Of a stretch of DNA of 64,000 nt, positions 21,202 through 35,105 are shown in pieces. Under the pieces are notes generated by a model that saw only the letters and a program-made list of their open reading frames with translations, had not been told where the DNA came from and ran no database searches. The first letter of the stretch is position 1. Each line of letters begins with the position of its first letter. This DNA comes from Agaricus subrufescens (taxonomy: Eukaryota > Basidiomycota > Agaricomycetes > Agaricales > Agaricaceae), in NCBI GenBank assembly GCA_029945375.1, contig CM057062.1, positions 2,681,564 to 2,745,563 of the forward strand, given 5' to 3'. The translations under genes were made by a program, and so were the position numbers.

Positions 21202-24200
21202 TCATACCCTCTTCCTCCTATAATGCATTACCAATTCCGAACTCTGCTTCCACACAAACTGTCTCACAGCCGCCAACGTCATCGTCAACGGTAACACCAT
21301 CTCATTACACAAAATCTCATACTCCTCCCCTCCTACCCCTCCTCCGCTCCCATTTTCCTGTTGAGTTTCGAGCGGCGGCTGCAGCGACTGTGGCGGTGGA
21401 GTAGTCGCCGCCGAAGAAGGGTAATTGTAGCTGCTGGTGGCGGAGGAATTATTATGGCTGTTATTATTATTATTTATCGTTCTCGTCAAAGTCGAAGGTT
21501 GTTGATTGCTGTTGGAATCATTCCGGGAATGAACATTATCGCCACTGATTGATGGCGCTCGCGAAGCATTATTACTTTTGGTCATTTTCTCCATCTTCTC
21601 TTGAACCTAGATAAATCCAAGCGAGTCGTCAGTTCGGAAATAATAGAAAGAGTAAACATGTAAGATACGCACATGTAACGCGATCTTCCAAACTCTCAAC
21701 TGTCGACTTGCCGTCAACTTACTCTGCTGACTACACACAGACCATCAGTAAAGAAACGATTCCTACAATGAGAAAACTCACGTATTTAGCAGCTCAGGCA
21801 ACGGTTCAACACCCGCATCTTTATTCCAAGGCATCAAAACAAAACTCAACTTCGCAACCGGCGGTGGCCCTCCCCCACTCCCTGGTTGATTCGGGTTATG
21901 CTGTTGTTGATTCGATCCCAACCCAGAATAAATCCTATTCATCAACAAATACTCCATCAACCACATCGGCATCACCTCTTCCAAAACCTGTACATCCCCA
22001 CTCGTAGGATTCCCAGCAATGCCCCGATAAACCAACTTAGACCCTGGAGAACCTTCTTCCGATAACATCAATATCATATTCGACGGTAACTGATGTATTG
22101 GCCCGTCTACCGAAGTTGGAGGATATAAAGGCCCCGAAATTAATGCTTGAGCCGGAGTTTTTCCTACATCAAGGGCAGTAGTCTAACCAAAAAAAACAAG
22201 TCACAGCCCTTTAAGTTCACGAGTTCGAAGAAAGTGAGTCACTAGCACATACCTCGGAAGAATTGGTATTCTCAACCACGGTGGTTGCTGTACTCTCTGA
22301 GACAGGGGTTGCGGGAGCGCCGCTAGCGGTAATACCGTCGCCACCACTACTAGTAGGTCTCTTCGCTGCGGACCTTCCCAGATTCCTCAACCTTCCCATA
22401 AATCCCACAGCAACGAATGCCGTTTGCGAGGTCGATGAAGACTCCGATTTACCCGCTGAACTCGTCCCAGCATTACCACCCACGTTCGTAGTCGACGAAG
22501 AAGTAGCTGAAGTCGTAGAAGTCGCATTCGACCCCTCATCACCACTCCGCTGCTGTGCCTGTTGTCCACCTCCTCCATCTTGACTCTCATCAAGGGATCT
22601 CCTCCTCCCAAAATTTGGCAACTGCGACAAAACATCCTCACCTCCAACACTACTACTACCGCCCTTCCCACCACGATGATGTTGATAATGATTCTTCGAC
22701 CCAGTCATCGTAGGAGTATACAAAGGAATCCCTGGCGAAGCTCCCGTCTTCCCCAATATCCCCATAGTCGGCGTAGGAGGTAACGATATTGGTGATGTCG
22801 GTAGATCCGGTGGTGGTGCAACAGCCGGAATCATCTTTGCCGAACAAACCACAACTTGAGAAATTCCGTTGTTATTACTATTATTATGAATACTATTCAT
22901 CGTATTCCCGCCCACGCCACCGCCACCGCCACCACCAGTAGATGAAGATGAAGAAGACGAGTATCGATTTGATGTTTGACGAGAGTAAGAGTGGTGATGT
23001 ACATGTTGTTGTGATTGTTGTGATTGTTGCGGTTGTTGGTGATGAGGATGGTGATGGTACTGTGACAACGGTTTCCTTGGTGAGTCTGGTGATGAAGATG
23101 AAGATCGTCGATTATAACTTGACGGCGATAACGGGAGAGGAACATGGTGCCCAGGAGGCGTCACCGCCGATGTCGCCGACGTTGCCGTCGCAGGTATCCC
23201 AGCTCCCGATCGTCCTATACCAGGTATAAAGAACCCATCATTGGTAACATCACTTCGGTCAGAAGTTCTCCTCTTCCTTCTCTGCACCTCCCTAATAAAT
23301 CCAATAAACAAGTTTCTCAAAACCCATTTCCCGATATTCACTTGTCATCATAAGTATAATAATAGTGGGAAATAGAAGAAAACTCACATTTCGACTCCTC
23401 ATTGAAATGTCTATCGGTACCAAACCCAACTTCATCCGCGTAAACCTCAGCTTCAAAGCACCTCTCACTGATGCGTACAACCAATGCCCCAGCTTTGGTG
23501 TCCGTGCTACACCAAGACTGTATCACCGCCTCTCCTTCAATCCTCTCCCTCACAACCTCAAGCATTTCTCTAGGACTTTTCTCTTTCTCCCGCTCCTCCC
23601 CCTCCATCGTATTTCCCTTCTCCCTTTCTGCTTCCTTCGTGCCATTAGCATTATTATTAGTGTTCTCTCCACGTCGACCGCTACTTCCCCTAATACTTCC
23701 ACCACTGATGCTCCCGCCATGACTTCCACCAACACTGCCGGCAGTAGCGGTAGCAGCAGAAACCTCTTCCCTCCCAAAAACACCCCTACAAACGCCTCTC
23801 ACAATATCCCAAACCATCACCTCTCCCGAAGTATCAACAGTCAGAACATGCATCCTGTCGTTCAACATCAGACTTCTCACAAGTCCATAATCTCCCGGTA
23901 TCACAAAATCAGCTTCCGAAACCAGAGGCACGGCATCTTCTGCCAACTCCCTATCCTCAAAACTGGCTCTGAGAGGATTGGTGGTATTTTGGTTTGGGGT
24001 GGTAAAGGTATCTTCAGTACGGGATGCATGTAATGGACCAGATGAGGATCGATGAAGATGCGGCGGAGTTGGTTGGGACTGTTGACCAAAGATTCCATGA
24101 TTTGCCGCAGTTCGTGTCGCATAGGTCGCCGCGCGAGGTATTGACATGACCGAAGCTGCAGAATACAGAGTAGCAACTTCAGGATCTCTAGACCTCGACG

Positions 24201-26186
24201 AGGGAAAGGGGGCGAAAGGATCATTAGGTGAAATAAGTTTCACAAGACTATCCAGGGGTATTCCACATAAAGTATCTCCTTGGTCAAAATTATATTGGTG
24301 GCGTTGTGATTGTTGTGACAGCGATTGGGGTAAGATATGCTCGGAGGATAAAGATCTTAACGAAGAAGCAAATGATTGGTTTGGATCGAGATAAGTGGAA
24401 CTTGATCGACGTTGTTGCGTTGATGTTGTTTCCTGCGGAAAATCAACGCTGTTGAAGCGATTTTTGAAAGTGGGTGATTCGGGAAATGTGGTACTATGTT
24501 CACCATCTAATTCGCTAGAGGGAAGTCGCATGGCGCGTCGTTGGGGTATTTGCCATCTCCTGACACTAGAGGTATTCGACGCAGTCCAAAGCAAATTATC
24601 GTCCATGGCGACAATTTTGTTAACACCTTCTGAGGCTGACGATCGCTCTGGCTCGGTCAAATCTTGACAGAGCACGATACATTCGCCTTCAGAAACATCG
24701 GAGCAGTCTTCGACATCAATACGGCATACAAGCCCAGAACGATCACCAGAATAGAAAACCTCGAGAGAGGGATGCGAGGAGAATAGCGACCAGACCGAGT
24801 CTGTGTGGTGAGTGAACGTATGCAGACATCTCTGCGATGCAAGTGACCAGAGTTTGATAGAAGCTGACATCGGGTATCAGCATTGTCAACGTGCATCAGA
24901 GCAGGGAGAAGTAGACACACCATCAGCTGAACCCGTAAGCAGCTGAAATTAGCAAAAGATCGATATCAATAACGAGTTGTGAATGGATTAAGACAGAAAC
25001 ACACATATTTCGCGTCTTCAGAGATGAGAATTGCCCTGATATTATCGGTATGGCCCACTAGCTTGCCTAATTTTAACGAGTTAGCGTAAGAGTATGGGAA
25101 AAGGGACCTGGTTACCCGTTCGTTTCCCAGATCGAGGGTCCCACATGCGAACGACACGCTCCGGTGAGCCAGAAGCAATTGTCCGTCCATAAGGGTCACA
25201 AACAAGCGCATATATTGACGTTTTCGGAGCGGTGGCGTCTGGCGGCTGAAGGGTAACGATAGGCTGTTTTGCAGCTGACGCGTTGAGATCCCAGAGCTTG
25301 ACGGTGCGATCAAAGGAACCAGAGGCGACCCAGTTCTGTCCTCTACTGTTGGATACATTAAATGCGGCAACTCGGTGCATAGCCAACCATACACACCAGT
25401 AAGAGAGGCAGCGGACGTAATCGCCATGCGAACCGATCTGAGTGGGGTCTGGATTGTGCGTCGAATGCGGACTCCAGGCCTTTATGGTGCCGTCAGAAGA
25501 TGCAGAGACGACAGTCTGGTTATAGTTGCATAGGGCGATGTCGTTGACCCAGTCGTGATGGAGCTCTGCACACTGGCGAAACTGACTGCGCTGTTCGAGG
25601 ATAGAAGCGTAAGAACGGCGCTGCTAGCCACGAGGGAGAGAAGTACGGACGATGCGGGGCTTGAAGGTTGCCAGGTCTGTCTCCCACTGGTGTTCGTACG
25701 GTAGTTCAGCAGACTTCTCGGGCATCCGATGACGACGGTAGTTGACCTCGCCGAGGACATCCCCGTCGCTGGTGAGTCGATAATCGTCCTCGCCCTCCTC
25801 TTCAATGGCATCGTCGGCCCACCCGGTCAACACCTCCCACTTCTTGGACACGCGATTACTCCGGTCGTTGACCCGCTTCTTCATTGCGATACCCAAGTCC
25901 CACGAGATTACGAGCCCATCTCGGCCACCGGTATAGAGGATGCCCTCTGGGGACGATTTGCCGACAAGTTGGGTGGATGTGTCGAGGGCCAAGGCGACGA
26001 CCCCAAGTCTGTGGCGGGGAGTGCGTGACGGAGTGTGGGAAGACGAGGGCTCGGGGGAGTCGTTGTGGATGATGAGCGGGGAGACAGCGCCGAGGCGGGG
26101 GGTGGCGAGAGGCGGGAGGTGGAGGCGGGGAACGGCATCAGTGGGGGGCGGCACGACGTAGGAGACTCTGCACTTGGGAAGGGCCA
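21202..26186 (-). CDS. WDR48: WD repeat protein 48 (UAF1) homolog with DUF3337
   Basis: WDR48/UAF1 is a seven-to-eight-blade beta-propeller that activates USP1/USP12/USP46-type deubiquitinases. Start [20 protein letters not shown] at 26186. N-terminal WD repeats are visible over several exons: [37 protein letters not shown] then [88 protein letters not shown]. The rest is the DUF3337 region ([20 protein letters not shown] and [31 protein letters not shown]) interrupted by very long low-complexity stretches rich in Ser, Asn, Gln, His and Gly, and ends [20 protein letters not shown] then [10 protein letters not shown], a typical end with ubiquitin-like folds. The first exon junction near 25630 could not be resolved to a frame-perfect splice. 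Confidence 0.9.
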
Positions 26187-27573
26187 TGGTCGTTGTCTGC
26201 ACATTCCGCCCCGTGCCTGGCCGGGCGCTGCGTGGGAAGCCAAGCCTGTCCGGACCCAAGGCACAATCAGCCACACTCCAGCTGACCATTTCAAAAGCTT
26301 CGTCACTCGAGCACAGCAGCCACCGTATTGAATCTATTGGCTCCTGTCTGGTGGGACAATATGCCGCGACTTGAGGTTGAGAACTCGGAGGACTTACAGT
26401 TCTAGACCCATGGTCTACGTCATTCTTGGCGTGACTGACGACTAATATAATTATGATATACCAAAAAAGTCCACTGCGAATAAGACTCTATTCAGACAAT
26501 GTCAATTATGGGCTCACCTCAGGCGGCAGCTACCAAGGCACTCGATACACGTTCGATAAGAGACAGAGACAATTGGCAGTACTACTCGCCGCGGGGCTTC
26601 TATCCATCCTCGGGTACAGCCAATCGATACTCTTAGATCGACTACAATTCGGTGATTAACCAATTTCTAAGACTCCCCCCGAATTATCGCGGAACACTAG
26701 CTCCCAAGGCATGGTTCACTCTTAAAGCGTGTTCTGATGCGTTGCGTTTCCATCACACTCTCTCATAACTTACTAGCCTCTCTGAAGATTTGACGATGGT
26801 ATATCAATCCGTTTACTTCCTGGATCTTTTCCCGCATGTCGAGCTTGAGACAATTGCACAAGTGTGCAACTACGAACAACCCGCTCAGACCTTGTTAAGG
26901 GCATATATTAATTACCTTGATGCAATCGGTTAAACACGTAATCCTGCGACGTTTCAGACTCGTGCCGTCAGCGGTCTCCATATCATCATGACCGACCTAC
27001 GTTGTACAAAAATATATGGGAAGAGCTGAACATTGAACGGCGACAGAGCAGGTTGCGCAAAGCTACACTCGATGATGCACGATACTTTTCATATTGTGTT
27101 CACCAACACCAACTCACATATCAAAAATACTACGACATCCGCTCTGATCAAAAGTATTGCTTATTACTGACAGACGTATATCAAAAGTGCCTCTCAACAC
27201 AAATGCGAATTGTTACACGATACGAATCTAGATATACATGCCGTTACAACAGCAACACAACGCAAGGCTAGTCAGCCATGCGAGCCGGACGACCACACCT
27301 CGCCCATTCGACTGGAGGGCTCTTCCATTTTGTGTACATTTGAGATGGTACATTGAGTACCATCATCCCAAGTTTCTACTCCCCGTTGGGCAGTCTGACT
27401 AGTCTTTACTATTGTTTATGCGGGGATGGTCTGAGTAAAAGCTCAAACTCGTGAACCGGCCAGACTGTTACCTATAACAATCTATCAGTTGTCAATCAGC
27501 CGTCTCTCTAGTATCGGCATGATGGTAAACTTACGAGATGTCAACCGACCAAACATTGAAAATTTCGTCAAAT
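26187..27573. other. Intergenic, 1.4 kb, no gene recognised
   Basis: Upstream of WDR48 and 3' of the small TM gene. Frames at 26453-26659 and 27002-27271 lack family resemblance. I see no tRNA, repeat or inverted repeat. Confidence 0.4.
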
Positions 27574-27975
27574 TCAACGATGGGCCGGCGTATGTCCTGA
27601 GGCAAGAGAGGGTATAGTGCTCTCTGTTTGCGCATGGTTCTTGACTATTACAGCAATCGCAGAAGCAAGTTCCTTTGGGGGGATACCAAACGTCTTCGCG
27701 AGGTCATTAATCTTGCCCTCCACAGAATTATCGCATGATGACGTATATCCCGAAAATGATGGATATGGTACAGAGCTACCAAAGTTCCACCATTTGTTGC
27801 TCCGAGCCTTGTGCTCAGGTCGGTATGAAAAGTACGCTCCAAGCAGTGCCGTCAAAGTGAAGAGGATCAACAAGAGACGGTAAAGCCGAGTTGTTGGTTG
27901 GGGGCGAGGTGCCTGGAACGATCTGAGTGCAGGTACCGGAGACGGCGGCTGAGGATTTTTGCTGTGTTTAACCAT
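27574..27975 (-). CDS. Small single-pass membrane protein, unknown function
   Basis: Single-exon frame from ATG 27975 (MVKHSKNPQPPSP), 133 residues. A Pro-rich basic N terminus precedes one hydrophobic helix, LYRLLLILFTLTALLGAYF, at about residues 31-49; the rest is soluble, with NSVEGKINDLAKTFGIPPKE, predicted helical. A further in-frame start lies upstream, but the Lys/Pro-rich start at 27975 is the simplest. Topology is likely N-in with a lumenal or extracellular C terminus (positive N side). I do not recognise a family; similar short proteins are common in mushroom genomes. Confidence 0.55.
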   Translation of the reverse strand: MVKHSKNPQPPSPVPALRSFQAPRPQPTTRLYRLLLILFTLTALLGAYFSYRPEHKARSNKWWNFGSSVPYPSFSGYTSSCDNSVEGKINDLAKTFGIPPKELASAIAVIVKNHAQTESTIPSLASGHTPAHR

Positions 27976-28343
27976 AGTCGAAAGCGAGGGGACTCGACGA
28001 ACGTTGAAGGTTTGAAATTGGGAATAATTCAATAAAATGTTGGTTGAACCGAGCCATCACTTCACGTGTCACTAATAGCCGATCGGCCCGCCCGGCGCCT
28101 GCCTCCTCAATTCGTCCTTGGACTGTCACCTGTCGATTTACAAAGCTGCTCCGTGATCTTGTGGACATGTTAGTACATTGATATCTATGTAAGAAAACCT
28201 CTCCAGAGTCCCTTTCTCTGACACTTGTGACCTCTTGTCCCACTAGCCTATCTAACCATAGGATCATCGCAGGGGCTGGGGTGCTCATTCATTTATCTAC
28301 TTCAAAGGTCCCGCAAAAAAAAAAAACTCGAACGCAATACTGT
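27976..28343. other. Intergenic, between two minus-strand membrane protein genes
   Basis: Short gap; holds the promoter of the small TM gene and a poly-A run at 28315-28326. No gene supported. Confidence 0.4.
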
Positions 28344-30681
28344 TCACGTGTCCTCGCGTTCAGGAAGCAGCCTATCTTCAAGCTGACTCTCATCCTCCTC
28401 GTCAAAACGTTTTTGAGCTTCGACATTGAGCCCGGGAATGTCTAAAAGGTGTTGTCGGAGGAGAGACAGTATATAGGCTTGTTCTTGAGGTGACATCGGC
28501 AAGCCGTCGCTCAACGCCGGCGTGTCTTTGCGAAGTACATGTATAAGCCCATAGATTGACAAGGGTTTGATACCTGTGCAGGACCATACTCAGACCAAAT
28601 TCTCGAGGCCAGGGAGAGAGATTCGCACCAAACGACACCAGAAGAACAGAACAACCGAAAATGAATGCAAACACACCATTGATGGTTGTCCACAAACCAC
28701 CAAGAAAAGATATTCCAGTCACAGCAGATTTGACACTATCCTGATTTAGCGTGTACCTTGCATAATTGCGGTTCCTTGGAGGAATGAATATCTTCAATCT
28801 AGACAAATTATCACCGAGTGAAGGACCAGTTGGATCAGGAAAAATAGTTTCAATATGTGCCACCGGAAATGTGTAATACTTCAGGACGCTCTTCAAGTCA
28901 GTCTTCTACAACAAGCAACCAGTTGAATGACACAAACCTGTTGCCAGCCAATCACTCCTAGCGCAAAATGTTTCACTTTACCTCGTAAAGATAGCGACAT
29001 TGTAGAGATCAGGTTAAGGTTTGGGAAAAGAAGGAATGGTATAGCATCTTCCATAATATCTTCAGGTCGATCAATCATCCCAACCATGATTTTGATTGCG
29101 CCTTCTATTTCGAGTGCTTGACCGTTACTTTGCTGAGTTTCAGGCCCGAGTTGCGTAAAATTGACTGCGATTGTGACTACAGTGTTGGCACTTGATGACG
29201 GAAAGGCATCTGTTTCCAACTTATTATGAACACCATTGGCAAAACGTATCTGCGCGACCACTTACTATTGTATGCAAAAGCGCTTGCATCACAGCGAAAA
29301 TGAACAAACTCTGCAACAGAAGTTACAACAGCTGGAATACAAGTACCCGGTGAGGATTGTAACGTTGCTACATCCGCAAATGTTATAGTTTGCAACAAAG
29401 GAGAGACTTCTTCAAAGGATGAGTTGGCAGCAAGTTTTGAACCCAGATAACTTGTGTTGAATGTGACTTCCACGGCCCTTGACACAACGCTTGGGTCATA
29501 TGGACTTTGCTATAATAAAGATTATTTACATAAAGAGGCACCTTCAACGGGCCACCAGCTTACTATGAGTACGGACCAGGTGGATGAACCGGGGACTACC
29601 ATATCAGGTAGTACCGTCCTCGACCATTGTTTTTCAGGTAGAATGGAACTAGTTTTCCCTACTTTGTTCACGTCTGTCAATGGTTGTACCACAATCACAA
29701 ATAGCGCAACCACGCCAAATACGAATAGAAGTAGTACGGCTAGCACCCCCCTGACACTTGTTTCGAGCTTAGTCTCTGGCCTAAACAGTTTGAGTGGCAA
29801 GATATCGAATATATAGTGGGATAACACCCACTTGTAGCGCTTTTTGAATATGGAACTTCTCAAACTATCCATTTTCCTATCTTGAAGATTGTCACGATGG
29901 CGAGTAAATCTTCCCATAATGAATTGGCGCTGTAAGAATCGTCCACTAGAGGTTACTTCCCATACAAACGTGAGAAGAGAAATAATCTCGACGGCCGCTA
30001 GGATATGAATGCAGCCCAGCAACACATATAGTGTGAGATGATATCGCCCTTGTTGTTGGACAATGATGGAAGTCCAAACAACTGAATACGTCACTAAATC
30101 AATTTTTTGAGTGGCCCGAGTGATGTCAACATTCCATCAGTAGAGGCCTGACACCAATTTACCTGCGATGGTTTCAAGTAAACGAATGACTACTTCAACG
30201 ACATCAGGCCATAACTGTATCTTCCGTAATCTTTTTTCCCCGTTAGTCACGTTGTGTTAACGTAAAAGACTTTTGACACACCTAGTGAAGAAGCAGTGGG
30301 CAAGAACAAACGCAATATACCCCAAGAAAGCGGACTTAGAGAAAAAGAACTTGTCCAGACCATCTGCGTCAAACTGAAGAACGCCTGGAATCGTGACTGA
30401 GATATAGAACCATAAAAAGCCGCAGAGGAGGGCAGAAGATATCAGAAGCCAGTAATTGAGACTATGCAGTGGTAGGCAAGGCATTGAGAACAACTGGAGG
30501 TGGTCGTGAAACCTTTTAATACATAACGGCATTGACATCGGTATTGCCAAGCGGCCGCGAGGTGTACTCTATTGTATTGATCATCTAACAGAATGGATAC
30601 CGGTGCTATCAACAGCCCCTTCCCATTGTACAGCTGCGGCGGATCCGCGTTGGCTATGGCTGGTTGTGGCACATCTGTCAT
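28344..30681 (-). CDS. Multi-pass membrane protein of a mushroom-specific family
   Basis: Spread over about eight exons. ATG 30681 gives MTDVPQPAIANADPPQLYNG. Membrane segments are visible at LNYWLLISSALLCGFLWFYI, YVLLGCIHILAAVEIISLLT, VLAVLLLFVFGVVALFVIVV and, near the end, GISFLGGLWTTINGVFAFIF then GCSVLLVSF. A large loop between them has cysteines and N-glycosylation sequons (NTSYLGS, NFTQ). The C-terminal tail is cytosolic-type and acidic (EDESQLEDRLLPERED). The GGLWTxxNGxFAxxFG segment is one I associate with a large Agaricomycete family of unknown function. Exon borders are approximate. Confidence 0.7.
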
Positions 30682-31023
30682 CAGAATGAAGGAGAGTTTG
30701 ATTGACCCTGGGTTAGTATATACTATGCGCTTCCTGAATGAGCTTTCTTTTTTTTAGTAAATACGAATCCTTCACTTCATGTGTCTGAAACGCTACCCGT
30801 GCCCAGCACTGCCTTTTTTTCTCTCCCGATTCCCCACCTCTTGAATTCCATCTTTACTTTCTTTCCTTCCTACCCTAAGCCAGGCCCTTCCCCTTGCTTG
30901 AACAACTTCTGGTGCCTACAACCAGCGCCGTGTTCCCACAGAACCCAGACTCTCTCATAACTACGAATTTTTCTTCACTTTCCATCGGACTTTTTTGCAA
31001 CAAGGTCAAGAGAATTGTGTAGA

Positions 31024-32347
31024 ATGCTTTTCCCGTTTGGATTGCTAGCCTTCATACCTTCTATCCTGATTCTACAGGCATCATGTCAAAGCTCTGTACA
31101 AACCTTCAACTGGAAATTTGCTTCTACAATTGATGTTAGTCTTTTAGATTTTCTCAGTATTAATTATAATATTGGCACTAATACCATAATTCAACATTTA
31201 CGTGTAATAGTCACAGGCGCTGCCAATATGTCAGGCAATTCCTATCGATGTCTTTCCTAATCCCAAGAATTCGACTGCCGGAGATTTTTCCGGTATACCA
31301 CCATATTTCATGATGGCGTTCCCTGAGAATGGGCAGCCAATCTCGAGTGCTTTGCGAAACGACGCTGGCGTGTTGACCTGGACTCCAACTCACCCCGTTG
31401 GTCAGTATCATGTACAAAAATGCAAAACCTATACTAAAAATATATCAGGAACAAGGATTATCTTACAACTCACAGATTCAACCGGCAGTACAGGAGGTGG
31501 TGGTGGTGAGATATTTCGCATTGCCGAAAGTGAGTTTCCGGAGTTGATTCAACGATTTACGTTAATATGATGGCAGGGAAAGACTCTAATAGTAACACCG
31601 ACTGTGCCGCACCGCTGCCTCCCACAAACTTCTTTCTCTCCTCAAATATAACTCAGCATGATCAGACAACTCTTCAAACTTGCCAACCATGGAGATTAAA
31701 CATAAATGGCGGAGAACCTCCTTATGTGCTCGTACTTGGCACCGCCAACTCGCCTATGTTGACAAATATCAGTCTTGCGGTCGGCAATGACGCTGTAGTC
31801 TTTATAAACCGTTTTGTCCCCAACACCGCCCTCTTTGGTTCGCCAAATTCTTACTTTCTGCTGATTGACAATCATACTCATTTCCTCTTTAGCTGGCGCT
31901 ATCAACAAGTTAGTGTTCAATCATCGAAAGGTACAATGAGAATAATCTGATTTTCCAAGGTCCGGGCGTTGGGCGACTGGAACACAATTCGTACAAACTG
32001 GTGGTGAGAATACTGTCATCACAACTGTCCTGAGTTGCGGCCTTATATTATTTTCAGGATCAACGGATGTTACTTGTGTTGGCGAACGGACCATAGTTAC
32101 TACACAAGACGAACTCGATATACCCGATTTGAAAGCTTTCAAGAGTAGAAGGCGCCTTCTCATAATTGCGTGCATAACGGCTGGATTAATTTCACTAATG
32201 CTGATCGTTGGTGGCTTAGGAATATCGTCCAATACACGGCATAGGAGATTGAACAAGACCAGATTTTCCCAGTTGGATGGCAGCCGTTCATCCCTTTCTT
32301 CTTCTTCAATACCTCTTAGTCGTGTAGCTGCGAAACACGAGGATTGA
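31024..32347 (+). CDS. Secreted/type I membrane protein of an Agaricomycete family
   Basis: ATG 31024 starts a signal peptide, MLFPFGLLAFIPSILILQAS then CQSS. A first intron (GTTAGT at about 31136 to TCACAG at about 31216) joins FNWKFASTID to ALPICQAIPIDVFPNPKN, restoring a frame that then reads GIPPYFMMAFPENGQPISSA. Later exons have TGCAA-like extracellular repeats (CQPWRLNINGGEPPYVLVLG, GSTDVTCVG), followed by one membrane helix, LLIIACITAGLISLMLIVGG, and a Ser-rich cytosolic tail ending SRVAAKHED. Intron positions after PTHPVG and after IAE are visible as GT sites but not fixed to the base. Function is unknown; the architecture suggests a surface receptor- or adhesin-like protein. Confidence 0.75.
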
Positions 32348-32532
32348 TTGAAATTCTGATAACGTACTTCTTGACAATACATCTGTCGCGTTTAGCTACA
32401 TATGCAATAATTTATATTATTACCCTCTATTTTCTGCTGTATAACACACTGCAAGAACTTGGACATAAATCATGCGAGAACTTCAAAAATAACGAAAAAT
32501 ACAAAGCAAAAAACGACAGGGCAAGACCAAGC

Positions 32533-35105
32533 TCACAGGGTATACCTGAAACTTGGTTCTCGATCTCCCATCTGTCTCAGCTCCTGAGGCGTATATTTGT
32601 TCGTTTCCCCATTTTCAAGTGCCAGCCGTTGTAACTCGTCCCGTTTCTTGTTGATCCGCATATACAACAACATCGCCGTGGGAACACAAATCAACCCGAT
32701 CCCAACGAACATTAACTCCACGCCATCTATATAACGCGTTAAGATTAAATTTTGTATCGATGTAGCTGAAATTAATGAACTTACGACCGATTAAAAATCG
32801 AGGATTATCCTGTGAGCGATAGATATTTGACGCAATCGCCCCACTAAAATTCCCAACTCCAATTTGTATCGCCAAACCAATCCCTCGTTTATACTGACCT
32901 GCTAAGTTGTTTCCTAGCCTTTGGTAAAACGTCAGTCAAACATTTAAATCAAATAATTTAGAAGGAAAACATATACCAAGCCACTGTCCCAGGAAATGCA
33001 GCATAACTACCTGTTACCACGAAAAATGTCCCAAAATACTTGACACCGACAGGAGCATTCGAGATATTTATCGAGAATCCAATCAAGCAGCATATTAATC
33101 CCGCAAGGATGAACGGCGACCGTTTTTGAATTTTGTCAGAATAAAGACCCCAGAAGAACATCGTGATAGCTTTTTCAATCCATGAGTTATAGAATTTCAT
33201 GTTCGGAAGATGTTAATATAACTCACTTGCAACAACGTATGGAGGAATCGTTAATAGTTGACTGATGGCTGGGGAGAATCCGAAACTGAGGCCGATTTTC
33301 AGTAAAGTAGCTGAACGGCGCAGGAGCTAAGCGATATTTACGAGTTGATAATTGTCCTGCAGAACACTCAGTTTAGTATCGCCATATGAGCTTTTGAAGG
33401 TAACACTTACGGAAGGAACAATGTGATACCATAAACTAAAAAAATAATTAGAAGAAAAAACCAAAAAGGTTTCGAAAGACGTACGAGGGCCAACGACCGA
33501 CATGTATATTAGAATATGTAGCCAGAGCTGCCAATCAGAGAGCGCGGCCCAAAAATGTCGCATTTCAAAATGCTCCTCTTCACCAACTGAAGAATTATCG
33601 TACTCTATTCTCACAAGTCAGCATTGAAACGAAAAATCATGATTAACATTTACTTTTACGCCAAATTACATACGAGCGTTCGTCTGGAGTTAAAAATTTC
33701 GATGTAGCCGGAAAATCAACTAGCACTGCAACAACCACATCATCAGGTTCCTGAGCAGAAGCCGGAAGTATGGATTATACGTACGAAAGAAGGCACAGAA
33801 GCCAACAACAACTGTTGCGATGCCTTCAAGAATCTAACAACAAAATTCATCAGGTCTTCAATCTGGATAAAAAGGTATGATATACGCACGAAAATCCATG
33901 ACCATCCCAATCTCCCACGGGTTCCAGACATGAAGCCGATACCGTATGCCAGCAATCCGGAGAAAGCACCAGCCATAGAAGCGGCGCCGTAGAATATACC
34001 GATTCGGTACTGAAGCATATGTCGGGGGAACCATATTGATAGACTATAAAATGTCAGCACCCTCTCTTCTGAAGCAGTCGCAACACACTTACTAATATAC
34101 AACCCCAGGGAACAAGCCAGCTTCTACAGTTCCAAGGAGGAATCGCACCGCCACGAGTTGAGAATAGCTGATAAAGAAGCGTACACAATTAGATGATGAA
34201 ACGGGACATCGGAGTTGGGGCTCTCACTTTGTTACTAGCCCCATCATCGTCCTGCGCATCACATCAAAAATCCTGTACCTTCGAATGGGCATGTAGAACT
34301 CTTACATGATGATGCCCCATACTACCTGATTATCAAAGCCGAAATTATCAAAAAGATTGTAGTAAGACGAAAGAAGATTATATTTACTGCGATGCTCGGG
34401 AGCCATCTGTCGGTTTGGTGGGCACGTCAACTTTGCAACCGATGTCATAGTCAAAATTTCAAACCTTGATGGTCTTAATCGTTTGAGTACAAGACTGCAA
34501 GTGGCCACGATGTAAGCATAGGAAAGCAAATGGGGCAGTAGTCATGACATACTTCGAGGGACATTCAAAAATACAGTAACCCTGAGGAGAACATGAGGGG
34601 ACATGTTGTAGTTCGCTGGACAAACAAGCTCACAATAAAATACATAGTCTAAGGCAGCATCAGTCGCTATCTCATGAAAGTAGTATCCACATACCAAAGC
34701 GATATTATATTCATGCCCAGTTAAATGCAACTGCGTGGTTAATCCTTGCAGCTTAGCATTACCTTACCACGTGTCATTCATCAGTATCTCCAAAAAAAAA
34801 AACACCATATCGCATACCAATATTCCCTAGATGGCAAAACCTTCAGCAATCAGACTCTCCAAGAACGAAGTCCACTCACCTCTGTCTATAAACGACATAA
34901 GATACACCACCGTAAGAATAGGCATCAACTTCAAATCAATCTTCCTCCACAACCGTCTCTCCTCCTCCCCAGTAAGCTCAGGCGGCGGTGGTAACGTCGA
35001 CTCTCCACCAAAATCGACTTTCAACCCCGTACTCGCAGTCTCTATCTGTGAATCATATGGTGCGATTTTTTCACTCACAACAATGGTCGATGAGTTGACA
35101 GCCAT
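32533..35105 (-). CDS. MFS transporter, allantoate/anion permease (DAL5/TNA1) type
   Basis: Twelve-helix plasma-membrane permease for small organic anions such as nicotinate, allantoate or pantothenate. ATG 35105 (MAVNSSTIVVSEKIAPYDSQ); a TATATATA lies about 60 bp upstream at 35164-35172. The N terminus has the family hallmark RRLWRKIDLKLMPILTVVYL MSFIDRG. At least ten exons follow: LTGHEYNIAL, IFECPSNLVLKRLRPSR (spliced over an intron, frame checked), RTMMGLVT, SIWFPRHMLQYRIGIFYGAA, GRLGWSWIF, FFWGLYSDKIQKRSPFILAG and GVKYFGTFFVVTGSYAAFPG, QYKRGIGLAIQIGVGNFSGA, ending NKYTPQELRQMGDREPSFRY. The number of small introns is high even for this family. Substrate cannot be told from the sequence. 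Confidence 0.88.

Noticed and set aside
27968..28288. 106-residue minus-strand frame overlapping the start of the small TM gene
   Set aside because: Runs antisense to nothing known and overlaps the better supported TM gene in another frame; no motif.
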